From: Capronia americana
Lineage: Eukaryota > Ascomycota > Eurotiomycetes > Chaetothyriales > Herpotrichiellaceae
Direction of reading: 5' to 3'
NCBI GenBank assembly: GCA_016110215.1
Contig: JADWQD010000003.1
Location: forward strand, 3,472,001-3,536,000
Length of the DNA stretch: 64,000 nt
The notes beneath the pieces were generated by a model. The model saw only the letters and a program-made list of their open reading frames with translations. It was not told the DNA's origin and ran no database searches. Shown here piece by piece: positions 34,145-45,245 of the stretch (position 1 is its first letter; the number at the start of each line of letters is the position of its first letter). The position numbers and the translations under genes were made by a program.

Positions 34145-36351
34145 AAGTCAAGGGCTGCTCGACGAAAGGTGGTCGGCCAATGGGGGTGACATTGACAGGG
34201 GTCCCTCAGGAGCTCGGTTGCGGACTACGGCACGTTGCCTTCCAGTTTGCAGCCCAGATACAAAATACAGTAAGCTTGTCATTTCATGAAATGCCAACTG
34301 CGCAGTGCTGCTGTACATTCTCATTGCTGGCCCCACGAAACTATGTGCTAACGACTCCAGGTAGGGAGTACAGAGATCCTCCGAATCCTTAAACGATGGT
34401 TCGATGTGGCAGACAAACTGAGCGTCGATGCCAACAACACGCATTACACCATTCGACAGCCTACCAAAGCCACACCGTCTTCCTTCGAACGGGTATCTCG
34501 TGAACATATAAACTCGGCAAAGGCTCAGCCGTGAGCAGATGAGTCTTTCATCCTGTTGTTGGTCGAAAATGGATTGGATTCTGCCAGGCAGAGCGTGACG
34601 GGAGGGTTTCTTTGCTCGCGAATGTGTGGCACTTCATCAACTGCGTCTTGCAGACTGGCCTGTTTCTCAAAGCCTTCGTATATTGAACGAGGCATTCATC
34701 TTTGACTCTTGGAAGGAGCTATCGCGGACGCTATCGACACCCTACACGGGCCTCATCCTGCAGAATTGACGAGAAATATCGTCAAATGTCTATCAGGTCG
34801 ATGACGGGATAACGTCTTCTCCGCGAGGAACGCAAGAACCCTTTGGACGGTACAACCCCTTGTGTAACATATCAAGATCGACCGGCACCGCTGGTTCTGA
34901 TGAATTAGTACGGAACGAATGCCACTATACTCAGTGGGCGAATCTTGACCACTCCAAAGTCCATGGCTGTTTCTAGGCCTGACCAGCGCGCCATTTGACC
35001 TGGCCTATGACGACGGCCACTCAGGCCGTGGATATACAGTCCCGAGCACCACCTGGCAGGCCTTTCTTGCGAGAGAACGATGACAGATCCTGGTCCGCCA
35101 CCAAAGCGTTGATGGGGTCGTCCGTCCGTCCGTGCTGGAGCGCGGACATGCGATGGCTACTCACATCTTGCATACCACAAGTAAACCGGCCGGGATGGAG
35201 ATACAGAGAGAATTTCCCGCAGTCGGGTCCTACATTAGCCGACATGAAGATTATCTCTGTGTGAGAGAGGGGGGATGAGTTCAGCTTCCTCGGGCCAAAT
35301 CAAGCTTCACATACGCTAGCAACCGATACTTTCGTCGACTCTTTTCCCCCCAACATCGTCTGGAACGTTTGGGTTTATTATTTGTGCCGTTTGGAGGCAC
35401 CTAGCACTTCGACTGGCTGAAATAGGTCGAGGTGAGGATTGCGAAGTTGTCCGCCACTGTCAACATCGCCGTGTAGACCACTAACCAAAGTTTCTCATGA
35501 AGCTACCCATGGGATTCTTCCTCTGCCCGCTGGAGAGCCAGCGGACTGCCCAGTAAGTATAATTATGACATCTTGGCCGTTACGCAGTCCAGGGGCGTAT
35601 ACTCGTCATTTACCGCAATCCTTCTCACAGTGTTTCAAATGGGTCATCCATACCCGCAAAGCCCTCGAGGCACACCAAAGCTAGGCCTTTGGGAAGAAGG
35701 GTGTAGAACACCGCACATATGCTTCGCCGCGTGCGATATCCATTCTTCTTCGGCAATTGCTGCAGTCGGTCTACTTGTTCCGGGAATTTGGATGTGGCGA
35801 ATAAGAAACAGAGCGTGATATCCGCGCTTGCGAAGACTCGGGAACTATACTATCCAAGCGTTGTAGAAGTGCACGTTGGAAGGTCTGGTACTCGTATGGA
35901 GCACTTCCCACTTCCTGGAGGGATGTAGCTTTATGTTCAACCATGTCTCTCAGGTCACCAGCAAGGGCTCTTGTGCCTCCCGATGTTAGCCAAGCAATGG
36001 GTTCGACTCCGCCGCGCCCCAACCTCCGCCCCCAACCTCCGGACCGGACAGATCTTTTGAGGATTTTATCAGACCGATAAAGAGCGTGAATTTCAAGATT
36101 GCAATGCATGCCGCAGAGCCCTGCGGGAAACCCAACTATCTCGACCTTTCTTGCGCATTTCTAGCATCGCGGCACCTTGCTCAGCCCGTCTGACTAACCT
36201 CGTCGTTATGCCTTGACGGAGCTTTGATATGGCACGTTCGAACTTTAGCGGCTACGACCGCCGTGGCCAACAATTCTCCGTCTCGGCGTAGTATACTCGG
36301 TACATACAACCCTTATTCGTATCGAGGTTGAAGTACTTCCCAACTTGCCAA

Positions 36352-36466
36352 TACGGAGTACTGGTGCTTCCAATTTTTTTATTGACCGCCGATTATTCGA
36401 CCCTGAACCATCGACATGTGCTATCCCAGGCGCAGGTCTTCGGCATATGACACCATGTACTCCGTA
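36352..36466. repeat. Inverted pair of TACGGAGTAC
   Basis: TACGGAGTAC at 36352-36361 and its reverse complement GTACTCCGTA at 36457-36466, 95 bp apart, upstream of the aconitase gene. Confidence 0.7.
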
Positions 36467-36774
36467 CTTCATGCTATTTTACAGGCAGTCCGCACATAAC
36501 GAGTAACTTAATTGTAACAAATACAGTCCATACGAACCACTACTTGCAGTCGCTATGATGACGGAAATTGGTCGCTTTTAGGGTATTTTCCCTAGGTATA
36601 TCTTCGAAATGGACCTTCTGGTGGTGCCAAGCTGACGAAAAGAACGACGACTATTGGTGGCTCCGGCGGGCAAAACCTCGGCATTTCTCAATTGACTCTT
36701 AATTTTGTTTTCTCTCCGAGGTCGGCCAAGCACTTTCACCTTCTTTCTATCCAGGGACGAGTCCGAATGCAATA

Positions 36775-39204
36775 ATGTCGACCCTGGTGCAGCGAGCGTC
36801 TCCAGCTCGCGTCAGATGTCCCCTTGACCTGGGCTCACGGCTACGTACTCCAACAGCAATAGTAGCTCGCCGAGGGTATGCAGTGCACCAGTCTCAGCCG
36901 CCCATTCGGAGAAAAGCTGCTGTCCCTCCCTACCAAAAAATCCTGACGAATTTCGAGAATGTCAGAGACATTCTGGGACGGCGCAAGCTTGCTCTCGCCG
37001 AGAAGATCCTCTACTCTCATCTCGACAACCCTGCCGAATCGCTGCTGACCAACACCGACAATGGCAACAACATTCGGGGGAATGCCAACCTCAAGCTCAA
37101 GCCCGACCGGGTTGCAATGCAAGATGCCTCTGCTCAGATGGCCATCCTCCAATTCATGACTTGCAATCTCCCACGCACGGCCGTACCCGCCAGCATCCAT
37201 TGTGACCACATGATCGTGGGTGAGAAAGGCGCAGACACGGATTTGCCAAACTCGATTGCGGGCAACAAGGAGGTTTTTGACTTCCTCGAGTCTGCCGCTA
37301 AGAGATATGGAATCGAGTTCTGGCCTCCCGGGGCAGGCATCATACATCAGACTGTCTTGGAGAACTACGCGGCCCCTGGTCTTATGATGCTGGGAACGGA
37401 CAGCCACACACCCAATGCTGGTGGACTGGGTGCCATTGCTATCGGCGTTGGCGGTGCTGATGCCGTCGATGCGCTTGTCGACGCTCCGTGGGAGCTCAAG
37501 GCCCCTAAAATCCTGGGGGTGCGGCTCGAAGGCAAGCTCAGCGGCTGGACCTCCCCCAAAGATGTCATCCTCCACCTTGCTGGTCAGCTAACTGTCCGTG
37601 GTGGCACCGGCTCCATACTGGAATACAACGGCCCCGGTGTCGACACTCTCAGTTGCACAGGTATGGCTACCATCTGCAACATGGGCGCTGAGGTCGGTGC
37701 TACCACCTCAATTTTCCCCTTTTCTGAGAGCCACATTCCATACTTGCAGGCCACTGGACGAGGTGCCATCATCGATGCTATCAAAGGAATCGCGTATGGT
37801 TCTGAAAAATACAATTTCTTGCGTGCCGATAGTGGCGCCGAGTATGATCAAGAAATTGTTATCGATCTGTCAACTCTCGAGCCGCACATCAATGGACCCT
37901 TCACTCCGGATCTATCGACGCCGTTATCGAAGTTCAAGGATGCAGTCAAGACAAACAAATGGCCTGATACCTTCTCCGCCGGGTTGATCGGCAGCTGCAC
38001 CAACTCCTCCTATGAGGACATGACACGCGCAGAGGACCTAGTAAAGCAGGCACAGGCTGCTGGCTTGAAGCCCAAATCCGATTTCTTCATCACACCTGGA
38101 AGTGAGCAGGTCCGAGCTACTCTCGAGGACAGCAAGACTCTTGATACCTTCACAAGTGCAGGGGGCACGGTGCTCGCCAACGCGTGCGGACCGTGCATCG
38201 GCCAGTGGAAGAGGACCGATGGAGTCAAGAAAGGTGAGGAGAACGCCATCCTTTGCTCGTACAACCGCAATTTTCCTGGTCGAAACGATGGCAATCCTCG
38301 CACAATGAGCTTTCTGGCTTCACCCGAAATCGTGACAGCTATGTCCTACTCTGGATCGACTTCATTCAACCCGTTAGTCGATGTAATTCCGTTGCCATCT
38401 GGGGACAAGTTCAAATTCGACCCTCCGAAAGGCGCACAGCTGCCTGGTACCGGGTTTGCCATTGGCAACCCTGCATTCTTTCCTATATCTGCCGACCCCG
38501 ATCAAAGCGTGGAAGTAATCGTCGATCCTGAATCCGACAGATTGGCTCTCCTGGAACCATTCGAACCGTTCCCTGAAGGCGAGCTGAAAGGTCTGCAGGT
38601 CCTGTTCAAAGTCAAGGGCCAATGCACCACCGACACTATCTCAGCGGCTGGCCCTTGGCTTAAGTACAAAGGGCATCTCCCCAATATCGCTGAGAACACT
38701 TTGATCGGTGCGATAAACGCGGCGACTGGCGAGACAAACGTTGCCTACGATAGCGACGGGGCTGCATCGTCGATACCGGAGCTCGCGAAGAAGTGGAAAG
38801 CGAAAGGACAACATTGGCTGGTCGTGGCCGAGGACAATTACGGCGAGGGATCGGCTAGAGAACACGCTGCTCTCCAGCCTCGATATCTCGGAGGTCAGAT
38901 CATTCTGGCAAAGAGTTTCGCGCGGATCCACGAGACCAATCTCAAGAAACAAGGTGTGGTGCCTTTAACCTTTGTTGACAAGGCAGACTACGACCGAATC
39001 GATGCGTGCGACCAGATCGACACTGAGGGTCTCTGGGATGTGTTGAAAAACGGTGGCCAGGGCGAGATCAACCTAAAGGTCACAAAGAAGGATGGAACAA
39101 GCTTCACCATCCCGGTCAAGCACACCCTAAGCAAGGATCAGTGTGGGTTCATCCTTGCTGGAAGCGCGTTGAACCTGCTTTCGAAGCGCCACCAAGCCAA
39201 CTGA
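36775..39204 (+). CDS. Mitochondrial aconitase paralogue (Aco2 type)
   Basis: Intronless, 809 residues. The N terminus is basic with mitochondrial-presequence character (RASPARVRCPLDLGSRLR, then IVARRGYAVH). The three [4Fe-4S] ligands are present at Cys408 (GSCTNSSYEDMTRA), Cys471 and Cys474 (ACGPCIGQW), spaced 63 and 3 as in mitochondrial aconitase. Other active-site pieces are HCDHMI, GTDSHTPNAGGLG and, in the swivel domain, YGEGSAREHAALQPR. Aconitase dehydrates and rehydrates citrate/isocitrate. The Aco2-type paralogue in yeast serves homocitrate dehydration in lysine synthesis, and A. nidulans has a comparable pair; which of the two this gene encodes is inferred, since sequence-wise it is an extended, intronless variant. 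Main-line aconitase genes in these fungi usually carry introns. Confidence 0.88.
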   Translation: MSTLVQRASPARVRCPLDLGSRLRTPTAIVARRGYAVHQSQPPIRRKAAVPPYQKILTNFENVRDILGRRKLALAEKILYSHLDNPAESLLTNTDNGNNIRGNANLKLKPDRVAMQDASAQMAILQFMTCNLPRTAVPASIHCDHMIVGEKGADTDLPNSIAGNKEVFDFLESAAKRYGIEFWPPGAGIIHQTVLENYAAPGLMMLGTDSHTPNAGGLGAIAIGVGGADAVDALVDAPWELKAPKILGVRLEGKLSGWTSPKDVILHLAGQLTVRGGTGSILEYNGPGVDTLSCTGMATICNMGAEVGATTSIFPFSESHIPYLQATGRGAIIDAIKGIAYGSEKYNFLRADSGAEYDQEIVIDLSTLEPHINGPFTPDLSTPLSKFKDAVKTNKWPDTFSAGLIGSCTNSSYEDMTRAEDLVKQAQAAGLKPKSDFFITPGSEQVRATLEDSKTLDTFTSAGGTVLANACGPCIGQWKRTDGVKKGEENAILCSYNRNFPGRNDGNPRTMSFLASPEIVTAMSYSGSTSFNPLVDVIPLPSGDKFKFDPPKGAQLPGTGFAIGNPAFFPISADPDQSVEVIVDPESDRLALLEPFEPFPEGELKGLQVLFKVKGQCTTDTISAAGPWLKYKGHLPNIAENTLIGAINAATGETNVAYDSDGAASSIPELAKKWKAKGQHWLVVAEDNYGEGSAREHAALQPRYLGGQIILAKSFARIHETNLKKQGVVPLTFVDKADYDRIDACDQIDTEGLWDVLKNGGQGEINLKVTKKDGTSFTIPVKHTLSKDQCGFILAGSALNLLSKRHQAN

Positions 39205-39622
39205 GTGCAACACAACTTTTGTTCTGTGCACGGAAGGATGATTCTGCTGCGGCCGCCCGGCGGAGCCTGCTCGAGCCTCGCATTTGACAGTGTCGGTCTT
39301 GGCACCATCCGGACGTCTGATTGGCCGTGTTGGCGACCACAGCAGAAATTGAAGCCTGTCGTCTTGGTCCAGTAGGCCGTCGCCACCACGCTCGTGCGAT
39401 TCGCTTCTAGAACATGAATCGTTGATCGCCGTGTCCGTTAAGATCAAGATCCGTTCTGAAATGCAGGATGTCTTTTACTTCCGCCATGCGCGGCTCAATG
39501 GCTCGATTGAGCATTTCACATCCGTTGCATATAAAGACCGCAGGTGGTGGGCGTGGCACCCAACCAAAGCAGCTCGACTACACTGACCGGAGCCACGTTC
39601 ATTCGGCAGGAAGCCTGCAAAG
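39205..39622. other. Intergenic, promoter of the S1/P1 nuclease gene
   Basis: No gene seen. Contains a 20-bp inverted repeat, GCTCAAT at 39493-39499 and ATTGAGC at 39506-39512, and a TATA-like element close to the nuclease start. Confidence 0.55.
39529..39536 (+). promoter_or_regulatory. Candidate TATA box of the nuclease gene
   Basis: ATATAAAG occurs about 90 bp upstream of the nuclease ATG at 39623. The distance is plausible for a fungal TATA box; no transcription start is known. Confidence 0.4.
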
Positions 39623-40551
39623 ATGCTGTTTTCATCCGTGATAGCAGCATTCTTGGCCCTAGCCCGGGTGGCGGATGCTTGGGGAACACTGGGCCACGAG
39701 ACCGTTGCTTGGATTGCTCAATCATATGTCTCATCCGCCACCATGGAAGCGGTACAAACCATCTTGGATTCGAGCCAGCCAGACTATATGGCGAACGTGT
39801 CGACCTGGGCCGACTCGTACCGGTACACCGACGGAGGCGGTTGGTCTGCACCCCTTCACTACATCGACGCGAATGACAACCCTCCTGAGTCATGCTCAGT
39901 CGACTATGATCGGGACTGCGGCGATGAGGGATGTTCTGTGTCGGCAATCGTCAACTACACCTCCATTCTGCTGGACGACGAGTCCAAAGCTTCGAACAAG
40001 CTGGACGCCATGCGATTCGTTATTCACTTCATCGGAGATCTTCACCAACCTCTGCGTGAGTTGTACTTATCCCTGCTCACTATCCATTTTGGTCTAGGGA
40101 TATCGGCTCTGACGGGCCTATAGATGATGAAGCTCTCGACGTTGGCGGCAATACCATCAATGTCACTTATGATGGGGACGACACCAACTTGCACCATATC
40201 TGGGACACTGAGATCGTTCAGCAACTGGCGGACGGTCAGGATGCTGAGGAGTTTGCAAGGAACCTTACCGCAGCAATCCGTGCAGGGGACTACGGATGGG
40301 ATTCAAGCACTTGGTTGGCTGGCGCTAGTCTGAACGATACCAGGGCGGCCGCCATGACTTGGGCGCGCGAGGCGAACGGATATGTATGCAGCGATGTACT
40401 TGCCTCAGGCGTAGACGCGGTCGAAGAGGGCGATCTGAGTGGAAGCTATTACAAGGCACATTATGATGTGGTAAGAGTTCAGCTTGCCAGGGCCGGGTTT
40501 CGGCTGGGCGCGTGGTTGAACTTGATCTACACGGGACAGGCAGGCGCCTGA
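39623..40551 (+). CDS. S1/P1 family zinc nuclease, secreted
   Basis: Exons 39623-40055 and 40124-40551 give 286 residues. A signal peptide (MLFSSVIAAFLALARVADA) ends just before Trp20, which is the mature N-terminal Trp that ligates zinc through its own amino group in S1 and P1. The other zinc ligands follow the family order: GHETVAW, TWADSYR, PLHYIDA, HFIGDLHQPLH and the second-half GGNTINVTYDGDDTNLHHIWDTEI. It cleaves single-stranded DNA and RNA, and 3'-nucleotides, at acid pH outside the cell. The 68-nt intron divides LHQPLH, exactly where the ligand run crosses. The end GAWLNLIYTGQAGA is typical. There is one likely disulphide set (CSVDYDRDCGDEGC). Confidence 0.93.
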
Positions 40552-42515
40552 TGGCATGAACACGTTGCTTGACTGCGAGGCATCGAGTTCGGGGAATTGA
40601 CGTGCGAGAAGAAGAGCACGATGTCACTGATCATCTAGTTGGTTGATGTGTTACCCCATTTTTGCGCAGCTTAGGGGCCACTGGCGAACCGCACGAGGCT
40701 CAACCTCAGCAGGAGCATGACTGCATCGCTCTTGCTCCTATTTTGTACCGCAATTGCACTCCAATCGAGGCGTTCCGCGACCACCTCGCATGGATCTGGT
40801 GTCGCTGCTTGCCGTGCAGGGCCTGTCACAACCTGTCAACCCGCACCACCACGAAGGATACCGTTAGCAGCGAGGTGCTCGTGCGGCCAGTTTGTATAGA
40901 ATTGAAAAGGGGCAGTGTGGTATCTGGATGTCGAGAGCCGGCTAATTTATTGTGCGCGGCTTCGCAGCTGGAACGCTCATCAGGCTAACTGACGAGGCCG
41001 GGGACTCCATGTAACCGTATCACCTCACTATGCGACTTCCCCCCTGTCCGTATCTACTAATTCATGTGTGCGTCTTGGGTCTGTGTTCGCGGGGCTGTGG
41101 TGCCAGGTAGAAGAAGATTCGAAGTCATTTAGATTCGTTAGGCGGACACTCTCGTTCTGTTTCCGGTTTCAGAAATATGTACGAGGTACCTCCCTCAGAA
41201 AGGCAAGGATACGTCGACCATGCTCGTTTCGGAACGAAATGCGAATGCGAATGTACGAGGTCGCCCTTCCAGTGATTGTGGTGTCCGCTTCGACCATGCT
41301 GATGTTCCACCCCTGCTGGCGGATGGGCCCAGCGGCAGCGCATAGCCGAGTAGTCACAGCATGATGCGAGACTAATGCATTGATACAGCAGCTCGACGCC
41401 GATATGCAATGCAGTGTCAGGCCAGACGACAGTCTTACGTATGGTTGTCTGTCAAGGCCAGGTGGACGAGGCCACTGTTGACCTTTCAGGTGCGATGCAC
41501 GATAGGCGGTGATGACGAGGCCCTTCGAGGCACCGTGTTATGCCGTAAAATTCTGTTTAGATCTGCTGTCATCTTATCTCTGGTAGCATACGCCTTGCCG
41601 GGGAACACTGTCCGTTTCTTGCAGAGTGAGAGCAGCAATGGTCCAGGATGGAGTGACCTGAGGAAAGCATCACAGAGAGTGGGTGCTGGGGGGCCTCCTT
41701 CGCCTGCACTCTGTTCATCTTCTGTTCACATTCTGTTCACTCTTCCCTCAGCTGAGTAGGATGGAAAGCGCCATTTGATGAAACGGGGCTGTGCCGAGTG
41801 CAATTGACACGAAGCAGCCTTTGCCGTAGCCAGTTGAAGTTGATACTCGACAAGGCGCTCAGTGGCCCTGCTGCGGTATCAGAGCCTCTTCCTCGTCATT
41901 CATCGCTTCCGGCCCCCGCTGATCGTGATACACGACCAGCAACTCGGATCCTTCCCACAATTTCTTGGGGCGCGGGGCGAGGCTAATTTTGGGGATATTG
42001 ACAATTGGCATCGGCATCTCGTAGTCGACGCTCAGACATAATAACATCCGCCTCGTTGCGCTCAAACCGACCCCATCACACTCGTTTCAGAGCAGTGCAA
42101 CAGAGCAAGACCACCAAGGAATTCCGGCATTGTCCTTTTCCGCGCGTCTTTGTCTCCACCAGACTACGACACTTCACCCCACGCCAGAGCCTGCTCAGCT
42201 CTGCGTTCCCGATCTATATACCTCGAACCTCGTCGTCCAAGCCCGGAGACCACTGGCGGGTGTCTTTTATGTACCTACCACAGCTCCGGCGAAGACCACC
42301 TGCAGCTCGCGATCCGCCGTCAGCACTCTACTATTCCCAGCATCCAGTCACAGCCAATCCCGTCCGCTCCACGATCGCACGCGTGCTCGCTGGGCCTGAA
42401 TACACCGGCATCCCGGCACCCTCACGGCTGCCCGCGATCCCTGTGAATCGCTCGGGCCCCAGTTACACAGAACGCCACCATCTTGATCCTTCCCGTGCCT
42501 TGTACGCCAACGGTC
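40552..42515. other. 2 kb intergenic region
   Basis: No gene seen. The last 500 bp before the NmrA-like start contain a frame (42005-42610) that overlaps the true start in another frame and is best read as 5' leader. Confidence 0.45.
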
Positions 42516-43642
42516 ATGCCGGCCTCCTACTCTGCCCAGCCGACCCGCAATATCCTTATTATCGGGGCAACGGGAGTCATAGGCACATACATCACCCGGG
42601 CCATCCTTGATGCGAGAGACGAATTCGATCGAATATGTGTTTTGACGAGCCAGAAGACGCTGGTGGAAAAGGTACAGGACATTGCGGCATTGGACGCGTG
42701 GGGGGTGGAAATCTTCACCGGTCGATTGGAGAAAGAGTCTGCGGTCAAGAGGGCATATGAAGGTACGCCAGACACACACTCAACTGGACCGCCCGGGCCC
42801 ACGAGATTGGAACGATACTGACATGGGCTCAAACGGATAGGGATCGATACAGTTGTTTCCTGTGTCGGTAGGGGTGGCATAGAGAAACAAATCAACCTCA
42901 TCACATGGGCCGAGCAAGCGGGCGTGCGACGGTTCTTCACCTCCGAATATGGCACCGACATTGAATACTGGCCCGAATCGGCCCACGAGCCACCGCATCA
43001 GCTCAAATTGAAAGTCCGGGCACACATGCAGACTATGAAGAGGCTGGAGCATACATATCTGGTCACTGGTCCTTATAGCGACCTATACTTCGGCACCATG
43101 AAGGCAAGACCTGAACTGGGCCAGTTTGATGTCAAGGAGAAGAAGGCAGTGTTACTGGGAGACGGAAATGGTCCCGTTAGTTTCACCGCCATGGCTGAGT
43201 ATGTGGAACTCCTCGTCAGGAAGACTGGACCTTGGCTAACAGCGTGTACAGCGTCGGGAAATTTGTGGTAGCAGCACTGAAGAACACCGCCGCATCTCGG
43301 AACGCTACACTCATCGTGCACTCTTTCACCGCAACGCCACATGAGATCTTAGCCGAGTACGAACAGCAGACTGGCTGTGAGTGGGAGAAATCATACACGA
43401 CGCTCGAACGGTTAAAAGAGATCGAGAAGGAGGAGTATCAGGTCTATTCGGCTTTGGCGACCGTCGTGACGCTACGGCGGATCTGGACTGAAGGCGGAAC
43501 ACTGTACAAATACTACGACGAGACCATCCTCGGGCAGATCGATTCAGAGACGCTGCAATCCCAGGTCGCAGCAAATATCAGGAAGCAAGAAGACGGTGAA
43601 GGCGACTTCCCCAGTCTAATGCGAAAGCTGAGTCTGACTTAA
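42516..43642 (+). CDS. NmrA-like / isoflavone-reductase-type NAD(P)-binding protein
   Basis: Exons 42516-42762, 42841-43198 and 43252-43642 give 331 residues. The atypical short-chain reductase Rossmann fold is clear: ILIIGATGVIGTYI with Gly17, Gly20 and Gly23, then DTVVSCVGRGG, AGVRRFFTSEYGTD, and the PYSDLYFG region. This group lacks the classical Tyr-Lys catalytic pair in many members and includes NmrA-type regulators and isoflavone-reductase-like enzymes. A NAD(P)H-dependent reduction of a phenolic or other small substrate is possible; a redox-sensing role is equally possible. No signal peptide, so cytosolic. Introns are 78 and 53 nt, and the second splits MAE from VGKF. Confidence 0.9.
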
Positions 43643-45245
43643 ACGGGGAAGGGGGTACTATGGTTACGGATAGAAGAATGGGGAAATGCTCCTGAGATCA
43701 TCGCTTCGATTCGATTCGGCATTAAGTACGCAGCACGAACTACGCTACGAGGCCTGCGAGAGCATTGGACGGCCTTTCTGATACCCTGGGAGGTTCATGG
43801 TAAAAGTACGATTAAGGGGGAGTATGGACGAATATGAGGCTCCTTGACCTCGAAACCTTTGCGCCGTTCGCGGAAGTGACCGGTTTACATACATCATTTT
43901 TAATCCGTTCAATAACAGCACTTTCACTGCCTTGGGTTGACAGGCCGACGCTGTATGAAGAATGTTCAATAGTCTCTGCGGGAGACCTTTGTATCAGAAT
44001 GTGCACTTGGCAGTCATTCCCACGACGCTGCCGCGACCGGGCCGTGTATCAGCGAGAGCACGGAGTAATACCCAGTGTGTACATATAACCGAGGTTCCTA
44101 CCCGTCCCCGGCGTTGCTGTCGATGATACTCCTGCATTTGGATACCTCGTCTGTCTTATCACGATAGCTGGCTCTCAATCAACGTGGGCCGTGAGTCATC
44201 TCCTCTTCTCAACCTCCAACGGAGTTAATAGAACCGAGGACAACAATCGGGGATGAATGTGGGTGGAATCTTGTCGTCGTAAGGGCGCAGCCAATCACAC
44301 AATCACAGCCCGTACCACCGAAGCCGATGCTGATTGATATTCATCCTCGTCCTCATCCTCTATCTTTCATGTTCCTCCGTCCTCAGTTTTCTATATTGTA
44401 AGGCCTACCGACCGAGTACGGCACAACTGCCTGACTACAACTAACTAGATTACATTCTCTTCCGCGTTTCATTCATCAGACGGCGCACTCTGTTCGTGGG
44501 TAGCAAACGGTCCAGGCAGTCTCTCATTGACTCTTCCCATACTATTGACTTAGCCTTCGGGGTGACCAGTAAGCTCGGTGAGGTTTCAGTTTCGTGGACG
44601 GACGGAATCGGCTAGATTGGCGCAACGTGCTCTGAAAGTCGGAGAGCGAAGCAGGAAGGCGGCGAATTTGTTCGTCCGTCGTATCCAGCTCCGTGGAGTC
44701 GAGGCTGGGCTGAGTGGTCGCGTGGTTTCTATTGAGAGATCTGTGTTGGGACCGTGTTGATCCTGGACAGTAGACGCGAGGGAAGAGGAGACAGTCAAGC
44801 TGTCGTATGCGGTGATTTGGTGGTACAGTAAACAGTGCGGCGTCTAGCATCTCGAAATCCGAACGGGAGGAGCAAATCGTCGGCCCTATACCCTGTAATC
44901 ACGACACGCTTTCCGGCCGGCACTCTGAGATCACATTGCAATCTGTCGGACGTGGATGGTGGTGGTTTGTTCATGATCTCAACTGGACGACTTGTACACC
45001 ATACCGTCGCCCAACGACCTTGCGTCTCCAGAACATCACCACTAAAGGCGAGAGCACTCTTCCTCCAGACTCGGCGCCGGTCCGCAACGAAAGCGAGAAT
45101 CCATACATCAACTCCCACGACCGCGGTCATTCGGACAGCACCTCACACTTCATTCTTGTACTTCTCGAAGAAGAATCCTGCATCCCACGTCCGCCCCGGT
45201 CCGCGATCTGGATCAGTAGTAACCTCTTTCGCCACTGCCGCCAAC
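43643..45245. other. 1.6 kb intergenic region with open frame into the next gene
   Basis: No separate gene seen. From 44835 the frame is open and in phase with the hydroxyacid dehydrogenase; an ATG at 44973 could add 91 residues to it. Confidence 0.5.

Larger units (their letters stand above)
33395..36774. other. 3.4 kb region without a gene; hairpin and short palindromes
   Basis: No domain-bearing frame. A frame at 33513-34289 (258 residues) is long but unrecognised and lacks coding character. The region contains a strong inverted repeat at 34109-34144, a 14-bp palindrome at 34280-34293, and an inverted pair of TACGGAGTAC at 36352-36361 and 36457-36466. The right end should hold the promoter of the aconitase gene. 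Confidence 0.5.

Noticed and set aside
33513..34289. 258-residue plus-strand frame
   Set aside because: No domain, irregular codon use, crosses the hairpin; likely chance.
35996..36012. tRNA B-box-like GGGTTCGACTCC
   Set aside because: No matching A box and no acceptor stem around it, so not called a tRNA.
42005..42610. 201-residue plus-strand frame
   Set aside because: Overlaps the NmrA-like start in another frame; best read as leader sequence.
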